Positions 26,901 through 38,063 of a stretch of DNA of 64,000 nt are shown here, one piece after another. The notes beneath the pieces are model-generated. The model was not told the origin of the DNA. It saw only the letters and a list, made by a program, of their open reading frames with translations, and searched no databases. The DNA is from Punica granatum (taxonomy: Eukaryota; Streptophyta; Magnoliopsida; Myrtales; Lythraceae): the NCBI RefSeq assembly GCF_007655135.1, contig NC_045127.1:16270699-16334698 (forward strand), given 5' to 3'. Each line of letters opens with the position of its first letter. Position 1 is the stretch's first letter. Made by a program: the position numbers and the translations under genes.

Positions 26901-27736
26901 ATTTCCCTTGAAACTTGGGCTTGAAGACTCCTCCATTCGTACCCAGCTTCTTCTTGCTTTTTTTGTTCTTGGAGCTTTGCCCTTGATCCATGACATTTAC
27001 CTTAGATGCAACAGGGAGGATGAGATCCTTTCCGGAGTTTTTATTGTCTTCTTCAATTCGAAACTTGATAACAAGATCTTCCATTGTCATCTCCTTCCAC
27101 TTATGGTTTAGATAGTTCTTAAAATCCTTCCAACCAGGAGGCAGCTTCTCAATGACAACAGCCTCTTGGAAGGATTCACTTAGAGCCATCCCCTCAGCTT
27201 GAATCTCATGCAAGAGCACTTGAAATTCCTGCACTTGACTCATTACGGTCCTTGAATCCACCATTTTAAAATCGAGGAACCGTCCGACGCGAAATTTCTT
27301 CGCACCGGCATCTTCTGATTTATATTTACGGTCCACGGATTCTCATAGTTCCTTAACTGTCTTAAACCCCTGATAAACACTATACAAAGAATCATCAAGA
27401 CTATTCATGATATAATTCCGGGTAAAGATAGTCGGAGTGCTTCCAAGCGTCAACCGCACTGAGAGCTTGCACATCTGACTCTCCTACAGATAGGGTTAGA
27501 GCATTTTCAGTCAAGAACCTTGCAAGGTTCAAAGTTGTGAGGTAGAATAGCATCTTTTGCTGCCACCTCTTGAAGTTCAACCCATTGAACTTCTCAGGCT
27601 TCTCGACATGGTTCACAGGAACCATCGAGGGAGCAGCCACGTTTTGGCTAACCAAATGGTTAGGCAACATAGGAGCAGGGCCGAAGCCAGTAGTCTAGCT
27701 TCCGTTGGTCGCATCCCCATCATTCCCCGACGCCAT
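23690..27736 (-). pseudogene. copia gag-pol polyprotein, broken
   Basis: Minus strand. Gag starts at the ATG at 27736 (MASGNDGDATNGS, then a stop) and continues with KFNGLNFKRWQQKMLFYL (about 27590), a UBN2-type gag. A CCHC knuckle ([14 protein letters not shown], about 26890) follows. The protease box reads [14 protein letters not shown] (about 26730) where active elements have DTGA or DSGA. GAG-pre-integrase is LWHGRLGNVNYNTL and the integrase includes HSDVCDLKF and FIDDSTKYCYVYL (about 26090). Reverse transcriptase (QMDVKTSFLNGDLDEKIY, about 24920) has an intact YVDD box near 24690. RNase H ends in DPLTKGL at about 23850. Stops and frameshifts at many places make it inactive. Confidence 0.85.
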
Positions 27737-28189
27737 TCGAATAGTTCAAAATAGAAAGATATGTTTCAAGATTGTAGGAATTAATTATATGTAATAAGTA
27801 ACAAAATTGAACGAAAAATTCGAATAGCAAGATGGATAAATAGAATGTTATAAAATTAAATGAATTTCACTAGTATGAGAATTTGAAAATTCAAACCGAT
27901 ACAAAGACGAAACCGGAAGATCAGAAGACACGAGAAAGTCGAGTCCTATGTTTCACACAAACCCCTTGAAACAGATTCGTCCCCTCAAGGCGTGCTCGAG
28001 GTCACGTGGGCGTCTATTTCCTAGAATAAAACAGCATTGAGTGCAGCTAGCAGTACGAGCTATTCGCACCCCACCGAACCAGAAAACGAAGTTGAACACC
28101 CTCACTTAACTATGCAATTGTCTTCTCAATTCCTTGCAATTGATGGTGCCGTTCAATGCATAACGATTGGTGGTGTCCTTTCAATTTCA

Positions 28190-28294
28190 AGGATGGATGG
28201 TGTCTTTTCAAATTCCACGAACCACTATTCAATACATTGATTTCATTAATGAGAAATAATTTCTCATTCACCGATGTCCTTTTAAATTCCAACA
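28190..28294 (-). repeat. 5' LTR remnant of second copia
   Basis: Matches 23142-23246. Just inside it (28163-28190) is an extra diverged copy of the GGTGTCCTTTCAA block, a small tandem duplication. Confidence 0.65.
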
Positions 28295-28304
28295 TTTTCT
28301 ATAT

Positions 28305-29262
28305 TATCTGCAGGGACAAAAATTGGTTTAGGTGTCTGCCTAAACGAGATGGAGGCTTAGGTGTGAAAGAGCTAGAACAATGGAATAAGGCTTCGGTTCT
28401 AGGAATCTATGGCAGATTTTAACTAATGCTGGCTCCCTTCGAGTTCCATGGGTTAACAAAATATATGATTAAAGGGAGAAGTATCTGGAATACTGAGCCT
28501 CAAAACAACTGCTCATGGAATTGGAGGAAAATGCTGAAACTTAGGGATCTTGCGAAGTCCAGAGTTAGCTATGGTGCGGGGGATAGGAACAATATCTCTT
28601 TTTGGTATGACAAATGGTGCAATGGGGGGCCCCTTATTAATCTTTGTTCAAGAGGCTTATAGTGCTTTCTCCCCATTCAGGCAGCTGCAAAATTAAGCAG
28701 CGTGTTTCATCAAGGAGAATGGTCATGGCCTAGCAGCAGGGACAAGCAAGCACAGGTAATCCAAGAAGCAGCTCCTTTAACAGTTAAATATGTTGATTGT
28801 GATGCTGTTTTTCGAAATATCAAGCCGAAATTTAGGATTTCTGAGGTGTGAAATGATATTAGGCTATCAGGCCAAAGGGTGAGCTGGCATAAACTTGTCT
28901 GGCTTTCGGGACACATTTCGCGTGTTTCTTTCATTAGCTGGCTTTGTATCCTTAACAAGGCTGCCTATGAAAGACAGACTACAGAAGTGGAGCTGCAAAG
29001 TCAGCAATATCTGTGCCCTTTGTGCTGCTGAGGAGGAATCTCGAAGCCATTTGTTCTTTACCTGTTCCTTTTCCAGGGAAATATGGAGAGAAATCCAAAG
29101 GAAATTTCGAATAATGAGGTCTGTCGATGATTAGACTAGCGAGTTTGATGCAGCTGTGCAGTGGAAGGGCAGGAAGCTTGAGACTATTTTGAAGACAGTG
29201 TCCTGGAGGAATTGGTATTTGGATATAATATGGAAGGAGAGGAACTTGCGTGTATTATAATT
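28305..29262 (+). pseudogene. LINE (non-LTR retrotransposon) reverse-transcriptase C-terminal part with zf-RVT domain
   Basis: Plus-strand frames contain the typical plant L1-type post-RT region: RCLPKRDGGLGVKELEQWNK (about 28330-28390), GRSIWNTEPQNN and FWYDKWCNGGPL (about 28600). The zf-RVT zinc-binding region follows (VSWHKLVWLSGH, CALCAAEEESRSHLFFTCS, about 28880-29075), then WKERN near 29240. The frame changes at least three times, so it is a relic. The upstream RT and endonuclease parts are absent because the copia 5' LTR abuts it at 28294. Confidence 0.8.
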
Positions 29263-29399
29263 ATTTTTTTATCATCATTTATTTTTTTCTATTAGAAAAG
29301 GAAATCGAATTTAATAAATTAATAGTATAATACAATGAAATAAATATTTTCGTTTATAAATTTGACCAGAGGAAAAAGAGGGGTTTTCTGCAGGGAGGT

Positions 29400-31280
29400 G
29401 GGACCGACATGATGAGCCAAATTGTGGAATGGTTCATGCACCTTTCTCTCTTTCCCTCCCCCCAGCAAGGGACTTTCCGATTCCACGAGAAGAAACCTTA
29501 ATATTAAACACCGCCAAGATCAAATCCAATTTCGTGAGCGACATTCTTTGTTTCATTCATTACATCAATATCCTCAACTCGACCAGCCATTTTCAAGTTT
29601 CATCATCAATCCTTAAAAAGTCTCAATCACTCTCATCATGAAATTCTTCTTCGACTGAAGGCAATGAAAGCTCCGGCGGACCGCTTGTTCTTCATCTCCT
29701 CCACCGCCTGCAAGCAAGCTGAGATCTTCTTCGCATCCTTCCATCGGGTCAGTCAGTTTCTGCTGATATTGCCTTTCCGGGCTACCCTTTTCTTCTGGAT
29801 TCTTGAATTTGGGCTGAAATTTCTTGACTTCGGTTCAAGAATCTATGTGGGTCTTTCCTGTTCTGCGCTCAGGAATGTGAAAGGGAACGTCTTTTCGTTT
29901 GGGACGGCCAATGTGGTTTCGTTCCTTTCTGCTTAGTTCTGCATACCTTATTTGCCTCTGCTGCCAAATTTGCTTCTTCTTCTTCTTCTTTTTCTTCAGT
30001 TAGTCATTCATCATTCCTTCCATTGAACGAAAGAAGTTAGTATGTTCTTCAGACCATCTCATGATTATATCGTATTATTATGTGTATATGCTCTTATAGG
30101 ATTTAGAGTGTGGCTTCAATGTTTAGCAAGAACAATTAGGAATGAGCACATCTATCAGTTTCTTGGTGGAGATGTTTATGCCATGTGTGTGTGTGAAATT
30201 GGAAATGTCTAGTTATTAGACTTTCTTATTGGCCATTCTGTATGTATGTGAATTCATTTCATTTCGTTTCTTATTAGGAATTAATGCTATTTGGCTCGTT
30301 ACATAAAAGAGATGCATATATAATCGGACATTGAGATTAACATAATCATGTGTAGTTGTGATTGGAAAATCAGGTTTTAGTCGTATGATGATTCAAATTG
30401 GAATGTTGGAAATATCCAAAGTTTGACACTGAAATTTTGTGGATCAGATAATGGTGAAGTGAATCCTTGCAATGGAAGACTGTATTGACCTGAATACATG
30501 CATATAGCCTAGAATAAAGAATTTCACTTGTGAAGTGGGTAGTAATCGGATGGGACATGGTCCAAATTGTCTTTGGAGGATTGTTCTACAGCATATTATT
30601 GGCAATGGCCATATAGATATTTTCTTGTTTTTGGGGTTAATTATTGGCATATGTTCGTTGTTTATGGACATGTCCATATGGACCTGATATGTTTCTGCAA
30701 GTCATGCTAGACGTTACTTGTTCAAGGTCCCAAAGATCTTAAAGGGAGTGAGGAAAGCATGTCCTACAAAGCAATTTGGCGGTTTCAACTTTAGTTATTT
30801 GTTTTTTCTCAATCTTTGAATCGATATTGCACTTTCAATTTTCAACGCCGGTTCCTACAGGGTAGGATATTGTCTTTTATATGGGAAGTGGAACCATCTA
30901 CAGTTTCAGAAGCCGATTGCAAAATGTGTCAGAAGATCTATATTTATTTTTTTCAGAAAGGTGTTTTAGAGAACATATGCAATGCATATGAATACACATG
31001 TCAAACTGCTGATAACCTCTGATTTTAATGTTAAAAGTCCGACCTCATATTATCTCTGTGATGCTAAAGTCCCACACCTACGTAATTCATCATTCAGCAT
31101 TTTTTATCTCTTTGAGAATAAACTCTTAAGAAGATGCATCATATGCAGGATGAGCCTATAAATTGTAACTGAAACCAGGAAAATGCTTCCAGAGACAATC
31201 ACTTCAATGTTTTTTTCCTGACAATATGGTGATTTACCTTATAAGCACAAAAGGAGCAATTGATCAGTAGGTTCTCTCTA
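29400..31280 (+). other. probable leader exon(s) and first intron of the RTE1/RTH gene
   Basis: A GC/CT-rich stretch at about 29430-29760 looks like a 5' leader exon and precedes an AT/T-rich stretch of intron character. A plausible acceptor (TTGATCAG) lies at about 31260-31267, shortly before the ATG at 31281. The donor cannot be fixed by eye. An open frame at 29664-29936 falls here but has no recognisable family. Confidence 0.35.
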
Positions 31281-32406
31281 ATGGAGTTAAAAGCGGCATA
31301 CAATCTTGAACACATGAATTCAACATCAGGGACTATTCAGCATGACCTGTGGCCGCTTGATGAAATCAACCCTAAGAAGGCGAAGTTCCCATGCTGCTTG
31401 GTGTGGACCCCACTCCCAGTGGTCTCATGGTTGGCCCCTTTTATTGGCCATGTTGGGATATGCCGAGAGGATGGGGTTATCTTGGATTTCTCGGGTTCAA
31501 ATTTCGTGAATATTGACGACTTTGCATTTGGTTCTGTAGCACGGTACCTTCAGCTTGACAGGAAGCAGGTAAAGTGTTCTTTTCATGATGCTCCACTCGT
31601 AGATTTGCGCTGTACATTAGAACTTATATCTAGTTCACGGTCCCGTGCATCCTTTACTTTGTACATTAGAAAGCTTAAATACAGTTTTATGTTATTATAC
31701 AACTTAATTTTGAGGCTGATTAACATTCATCATGAAACTTTTCCTAATGTTCAGTTCTCTCATCTTCAGTAAAGAACAGCTTATTTATTCACAGAGAGAA
31801 CAATGGCACCGGGTTGCACCTTTGCAAGCCACAATTTTTCCATTGCAATTTTCTCAAATTTGGATTTTCTATCAGTTTTTTCAGTTTCAGCTATCTTTTG
31901 TCTCATGATATTGTCATGTAACAAGTCTGCCTATTTTCTAGTCCTAGTGAAATCCCTCTAATCAATCTAATGTTTTCATATAGTGCTGCTTTCCTCCGAA
32001 CCTAGCAGCCCATGTTTGCAATCAAGGGTACAAGCACTCTGAGTTTGGGACTTCCCTCACTTGGGACGATGCCCTGAGGTCAACCATGCGCAATTTCCAG
32101 CACAAGAGCTACAACCTCTTCACATGCAACTGCCACTCATTCGTCGCTGCCTGCCTCAATCACCTCTGCTACAGTGGGTCGATGGATTGGAACATGGTGA
32201 ACGTGGCAGCCCTGGTCCTTTTCCGCGGTCAGTGGGTAGGCCCTACCTCCGTTTTAAGGTCATTCCTTCCTTTTGTCGCGGTTCTCTGCTCGGGGGTTTT
32301 ACTTGTTGGCTGGCCCTTCATGATTGGGCTAATGTTGTTCAGCTCGCTCCTAATGGGTTGGTTCTTGCTGAGCAATTACTTTGTCAAATCTCTTCTAGAC
32401 TGCTGA
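31281..32406 (+). CDS. RTH: RTE1/RTE1-HOMOLOG family membrane protein (DUF778), 2 coding exons
   Basis: Exons 31281-31568 and 31984-32406 join in phase 0 (LDRKQ|CCFPPN) to give 236 residues. The whole length matches the REVERSION-TO-ETHYLENE SENSITIVITY1 family: [53 protein letters not shown], then the Cys/His motif [16 protein letters not shown]. Two C-terminal hydrophobic segments lie at about 185-230. In Arabidopsis RTE1 acts at ER/Golgi membranes and promotes signalling of the ethylene receptor ETR1; RTH is its paralogue. The short N-terminus ([12 protein letters not shown]) and the LDRKQCCFPPN wording favour RTH over RTE1, but this was judged by eye. The first in-frame ATG was chosen; upstream in-frame codons lie in the presumed leader. 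CBL10 converges on it from the right. Confidence 0.9.
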
Positions 32407-33378
32407 GAACCTGAAAAATCCGTTCCCAAGTATTAATTTGATGCTGCTAACAAAGATGTGCTTTAATGAGTCTATCTTATGCTTCCGGAATAGAATGTTA
32501 TTCCAGCGTGATATGAGAGCACAGGTTTCTGTTCGGGGTGTTATTCTTTCCATGATGCTATCGCTTACGGTGAGATATGATAGGGTATACTGGAAAAGAA
32601 GTCTCGGGATATTGGTAGCGCAAACATTATTTTGTTTTATAAAGTTTCTTTCGAGTGATTGAGATCCTCTGCTTAGGGTGAGATTAGCCAGACATGTCCT
32701 GTAGATTGGTAGGATCGTATCCAAACCATCAACCCCACCTCGATCCAAAGTCGAAATCAACAAAACCTTTTGCAAGGTTGTTCTGCCATCAGAGGTTGAC
32801 TGTCATATGGCTCAACCGACATCCGTATCTATGGCTTTCGATATAGGTCAGTAAATCATGAAAATAGGAGCGCACCGATATCCATAAAGAATTGACATCT
32901 GGCGATTCTCTTTCTGATGAATAACAAAAGTTGAAGAAAACATACAGAACTTGTTATAGATTAACCTCTACACAGTAATAAAGCAATCGATCCCAACTAA
33001 CAAAGGGACCAAAATTTATATACAATGTACCAAAGGGAAAGAGAGAATTGAAAAGGATGCTCTCTTGCGACAAAAATGTGGGCTCTACTGCCAAACTAAT
33101 TATAATCATCATCCTACACTAAATGGTACTTCTCAATAACCCACGACGTCACCCAGAAAGTTACTTTTCCCCGCCTTGTGTCGCCTGGGCACAGCTGAGC
33201 AATGCCCAACTGATCTGTACCTCGGGATGATACTGAAAACCAGTGATCGGGCAAAGCATGAGATGAATGCGGCAGATATGCACAAATCTTGCTCCATCCT
33301 AAAACTTGAAGCTGGTTTGGTCCTGTTCAGAGCATTTGAGTTTTCTGACAAACTGCCCTTAGTAGGGCGAACAAATTC
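32407..33378. other. convergent 3' flanks of RTH and CBL10
   Basis: 972 bases between two convergent stop codons. It must contain both 3' UTRs. No other gene is seen. Confidence 0.6.
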
Positions 33379-36068
33379 TCAGTCTTCGACCTCAGTGTTG
33401 AAAACAAAACTCGGAAACACGGTTGTGACATCCCTGCAAAACCCAATATATGTTGCATCAAAATTGCTGACCGTGCAGTTGTGAGAAGAGCGAACAGAGG
33501 GAGAATGAATTGAGACTCGAGAGAAAAGGGAAGTAGATGCGGAGATGGCGTGATCACGTACTTTAGATAAGGCAGAGTCATGTTCCTCAATATAGATGGG
33601 TTTTGAAGCACGAAAGCCTTCCACTCATCTCTGTTGATCCTGCCATCCTTGTCAGCATCTGCGTCGGCAAATGTCTTCAACGGAGTAGTGCTCATGTCAG
33701 AATCAATTTCCTCTAGTACAGCCGAAACAAGAAAAAGGAAGGAAATTACAAGAATTCTCACTTTGTCAATAATAGCCTCGAGAAGATCATCAGACAGTCT
33801 CATCTCAGACTCCATTAGTATAGCAACTACCATTTGTTTGACCTGTAATCAATTCAAGTGCAATCAGTTATTGCTCGAAAATCTGGACAGGTTATTTTAA
33901 AACAAATTCAGAATAGACTCACTTCTTCTCGCTCGATAAACCCGGTTTGTCTCAGATCATACAGCTTAAATGCAACTGCAGGAAATGAACACACATTTGA
34001 ATATCCATTAGTGAAGAGAGCCTTTTCTTTTATCTACACATGGTTCAATGGCTAAGTTGAATTCTTACAATCAATTTTGTCTTCGATTGGGGCGTAAGGG
34101 TGAAAAATGCTGAGCGCATGGACAAATTCTTCAAATTCAATCACACCATTTTTCTTCTCGTCGAAAAGATCAAAAACCTGTAAAAGAACAGATATAATGA
34201 TACATTAAAAACGTAGGGCTTACGGCAATGATATTTGAGGAAGGTGGAAATCATATCCAATTTATAAGAAAAAAGTAGATCTGAACACTTCCATTAAATG
34301 ACAGCAAATATATGATCTTGTGGATTTAAATTAAGTACGATAAAGAGAACCAAAATTATAATGAATCCAGTTCCGTCAGTGGGATTTAGGCAGGTATAAG
34401 TCTTCTCAACCTCAAGTAACATTTTCTTTTTAAAAGAAAAATCTATCTTAAGAGATGGTTTTAGAAAAGCATGAAATAAAAAGTCTGAGCTGAATTACCC
34501 GATCGAGGAAAAGATTCTCGCCTGATTGAGTTTGGAACAGCGCCAATTGGAGCTCTTCCTACACGATGACAAATTATAAGGGGTTATTCTTCTGTAATCA
34601 GAAGGAACTTAAATGATAACACGGCCACAACAAAGAACAGAACAAGCAGTGCCATTATCAGGCTGGTGTATGTATTGTGACAATATGAAAATCCACAAGA
34701 CATGGCTCTTTGGCACAAGGTTTACTGGCAAGATCATCACGCATCAAGATCTTATGAATAATGACATCAGAAACAACAATTCTTACGATTGACGGCACTC
34801 ATGTCAGCTATCAGATGCAAAATAACTTCCAAGTGGCACAATTTTTATAAAACGACTCGAATCTATCTACCTTGTGAATTAGACCATCATCAATGATTGA
34901 GCTACTCAGTTTCTTGAACAGCTCGTACAATGCCTCCACTTCATTTACAGTAACTGCAACATGACAAAATACATGCACCTTTGTTAATCGACAAGGAACT
35001 CCTAAGTCAAACAACCACACAATTAGTCTGGTAGCTCTTTTTCCGTATCACCACTTATTAAGTCCAGTAACTCTTTCTCGGCATCACTCACTTATTTCAA
35101 CATCGCCTTAGCCTATACGGACCATTTTGCTTCAAATAACAAGAGAACAGCAACCGACAATAATAGATACTTGGTGGGAACCCCTTGCCGAATGGTGGTG
35201 CTGGGCCGACCTAGCTGACACGGCACCTGTGAGGGATGTGATGAAATGGACCTATCCATCGCCCTGGTGTAACAGGATGCCGGAATGGACTAGATGGGAA
35301 ATGGCCTAACTTGCTTGTATTTGAAGGAGGACGAGATTGTGGTCGGCAAGGTCGGTCCCGCCACAGCAGCAAGGGGATCGTAAGGCACAAAAAAGAAGGG
35401 GGGCTAGGGACAACACTGCCTGAATCCCACAAAAGAGACTGCATCCTTAAGTAGTGCTTTCATGAAACTCAAATTTGGCTGGCTCTCTGACCAAAAGACT
35501 CATGCTCGGATCTCAGAACCTTACAGTTTGTCTCATCAGCAAGGCTAGCAAGGTCTCTGAACCCGTACAGGCATTTCTTCTTGTGCCGAGGGCGGTGCTC
35601 GAAGCAGCTAGACAATGTGAGAACTATGAATTCGACAATCGCAACGAACGGAATGAAAGCTGCACAGATCCGTTCAGTAATAGTCAAAGAGCTGGATCTC
35701 TGCAGCAAATATCACAGACAAAAAAAACAAACAAACATGAAATTCAAGCACACCACGAAAGCACTCAAAATCGAGAAATTTCACGCCAGTTGAAAATTCT
35801 TGCAGCTGTGAATCCTCCATTTTGCGTAAAAGCAGGAGTAAGATACATTCGAATCGATAATAAACATCTTTCGTCCTCCATTAACAAAACATGCATTCAC
35901 AATTGGATTCCCTCAATCCAATCCACCAATTCCTCGGATCTCCCTCAATAGACGACAGACAGGTGTATTGGAGATTCCGGCTGGTTCAGAGTTCAGCAGA
36001 GAGATGGATGGATGGATCCGAGCAAACCGGAAACGGCGACATACCGATGAGGTCGTAATGTTATTCAT
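33379..36068 (-). CDS. CBL10: calcineurin B-like calcium sensor CBL10, 9 exons
   Basis: Minus-strand exons 36068-36045, 35699-35525, 34953-34871, 34558-34499, 34177-34069, 33975-33923, 33842-33762, 33674-33562 and 33433-33379 keep phase throughout and give 250 residues (Arabidopsis CBL10 is 256). The N-terminus [21 protein letters not shown] leads into a hydrophobic segment (about 19-41, [15 protein letters not shown]) that is the hallmark of CBL10; most CBLs use a myristoylation site instead. Four EF-hand units follow: [45 protein letters not shown] and [15 protein letters not shown]. The C-terminus is [11 protein letters not shown], including the FPSF site phosphorylated by CIPKs. CBL10 binds CIPK24/SOS2 at membranes and acts in salt tolerance. 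The first coding exon is only 24 bases. Confidence 0.93.
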
Positions 36069-36109
36069 CGCCCACTCTCTTCTGCAGCGAAGGGCTGCCT
36101 TCTCTCTCA

Positions 36110-36240
36110 ACAGCTCAAATCTGAAGGAATGTCCGACTCTTCTTCTCTCGACGGATATCTTGCCTCTCTCCCTCCCTTCCTCTCTCTCTCTCTCAACAAC
36201 GAAGAAGAAGGAGGAGGAGGAGAAGACATAGAAGACAGGT
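36110..36240 (-). promoter_or_regulatory. CBL10 5' leader with CT-rich tracts
   Basis: Upstream of the ATG at 36068 the DNA is rich in GA on the minus strand (TCTCTCTC runs near 36163-36200 on the plus strand), as is usual for plant leaders. No core promoter motif was pinned down. Confidence 0.35.
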
Positions 36241-36763
36241 TTCGTCCAAGCTCTTCTCTCTCTCTTTCTTCTCTCACTCGCTCACGTCCCGTCGTCCTCT
36301 ATCACGTTTGTCTGCTCCATTATTCGTTAGAGGAAGGGGAGGAGGGGGGCGTTGGCTTGGGCTCGAATAAATTACTTCAGATGTAATAATAATCATCTTT
36401 TAAAAATATAAACACTTTAATACAAAAAAAATGAAAAAAGAAACAAATTTGTATAATTTGATATACAAAGTTTAATAATATTGCAATCAACTACGTTTCG
36501 TTATGAGCTCACTAATTATGGCATTGCCGTGCTCTCTCACAAAGGGGAAAAAGATAATCAGATTTTTTTAAAAAAAAATTAAAATTCAAGGTTTTCTTAA
36601 TTGTTCATTTTCGTTCTGTTCATGCTTGTCCTTATCATCACATTCTTTAATCGCTTAGGTCCTTCCATTCGCTTTTCTTTTTAAAAGATTGATTTTCTGT
36701 CCAAAATTATTTAAATTAAAAAAAAAAACATAAAGAAAAATTAAAAAGAACAAGACGGATGAG
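36241..36763. other. CBL10 upstream intergenic DNA
   Basis: AT-rich with poly-A runs. Nothing is recognised before the MULE target-site duplication at 36764. Confidence 0.5.
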
Positions 36764-36772
36764 ACATCGGAG
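36764..36772. repeat. MULE target-site duplication, left
   Basis: ACATCGGAG, identical to 41750-41758. Confidence 0.85.
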
Positions 36773-36985
36773 GAGAAAACTATTAATTTGATCCCTGAGT
36801 TATGCAAGTTGATCACCTTGGTCCCATGCATAAAATCAACATCGTTTTAGTCCCTAAGAACATCAATTTAATCCTTTGGAACATCAAATTAGTCCTGGGT
36901 ACGTCACTTTAGGCATTTGTAACATTAGTTAAGTCCTTATAACATCAAATTAGTCATTCATAACATCAATTAACTCCTCCATATA
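36773..36985. repeat. MULE left terminal inverted repeat
   Basis: Reverse complement of the sequence at about 41535-41749. The inner edge is fuzzy because both arms consist of tandem roughly 20-base sub-repeats with differing spacing. Confidence 0.8.
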
Positions 36986-37026
36986 AGGTAGTCCCTAACT
37001 GACAAATAAACACATTAGCTTGGTCC

Positions 37027-37046
37027 TAACGGAGCCGGCTCCGTTA
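37027..37046. repeat. perfect 20-bp palindrome inside MULE
   Basis: TAACGGAGCCGGCTCCGTTA is its own reverse complement. It lies just inside the left inverted repeat. Confidence 0.85.
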
Positions 37047-38063
37047 ACAGTGAGGAAATTATTACTCTAAATTTGGTCCTTCCGTTTTTTTATTAAAATT
37101 ATTCTCGTGTTAAATAATAATTCAATTTTCCCTCTTTACCCCTTTCACCCCCTTTTTGACTCAATTGGCCTGTAACATTTAGCCTTAACTTAGAGCTCCG
37201 ACAATTCTCTTCATCCTCCATACGTTCTCCTTCATTGATCGTCGACTGAGCTCATATTCCCAGCCCTCTATTCTCCGTCTCATATCAAATAAGAAAGGGA
37301 AAGGATTAAATCACATACAAAAATAACATCATACTTTCATCTAATATAGAGAAATGTTTGGAAATATAGCCACAATGTTAAGCTTTACATCCAACGTTGA
37401 AGTACCCATCAAGCTTTACATCTCATGTTGAAATACCCATGGTCATCCATCTTCACACTACTACTATCAACAAAGCCAAAATACACAAAAGTAGTCCATA
37501 CATCCACAAAAAAGGTCTAAATAACTTAGACCTAATTCATTTAGATCTTTTTTACATCCCATTTGAAGTGGCCATCATCATATCTACACACTGCTACTAC
37601 CCATCAGCATATATTCACACTACTACTACCAATAAAGCCAAAATACGCAAAAAGTAATTCATTCAGCCACAAAAAACTATCTCAATTCGCATGTGGATGC
37701 TTTGGAGCTCTTGGAGTCGAAATCATGAAACAAGAAAACCTCCAAGATACTACAGTACTTGCACCTTAGATTGCTTCCATGTTGATAGGGGCTGTGCCAT
37801 GGGGCCCCATTGCACCTCCGGGTGGTGGCTTCATAGCACCTCTTGCTGGTGGTTTCTTAGGTCTCATTTGAGGAGGCCTGAATGCAACCCCACTTATATG
37901 GTTAAGCTGCCATGAAGTCCACTATTGGGGTACCTACCCATTAATGAAAATTATATTATGGTCATAAATTTTTAAGTTTTGAAGTTATTAATACAAGAGA
38001 AACAAACTTATATATTTGTGATGCATGTGATGGTTGTGGTGGATGAGCTGGAGCATGTGATTC

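Larger units (their letters stand above)
23142..28294 (-). mobile_element. second Ty1/copia retrotransposon, decayed
   Basis: A minus-strand gag-pol (27736 to about 23690) is flanked by direct copies of a roughly 105-bp sequence, 23142-23246 and 28190-28294, that look like LTR remnants. A polypurine tract (GTGGGGGAT, minus strand, about 23247-23262) adjoins the 3' copy. The 5' copy begins TGTTGGAATTTAAAAGG on the minus strand. Similarity between the copies stops at GGATGGATGG on the plus strand, so the LTRs are truncated, very short or rearranged. The element has many stops. Confidence 0.8.

Noticed and set aside
24953..27111. Plus-strand frames over the second copia element
   Set aside because: Antisense of gag, protease, integrase and RT; no motifs of their own.
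29664..29936. 90-codon plus-strand frame in the RTH leader region
   Set aside because: No family match or conserved motif; it lies in the presumed 5' leader and first intron.
35127..35309. 60-codon plus-strand frame inside a CBL10 intron
   Set aside because: It lies wholly within intron 2 on the opposite strand and has no motif.
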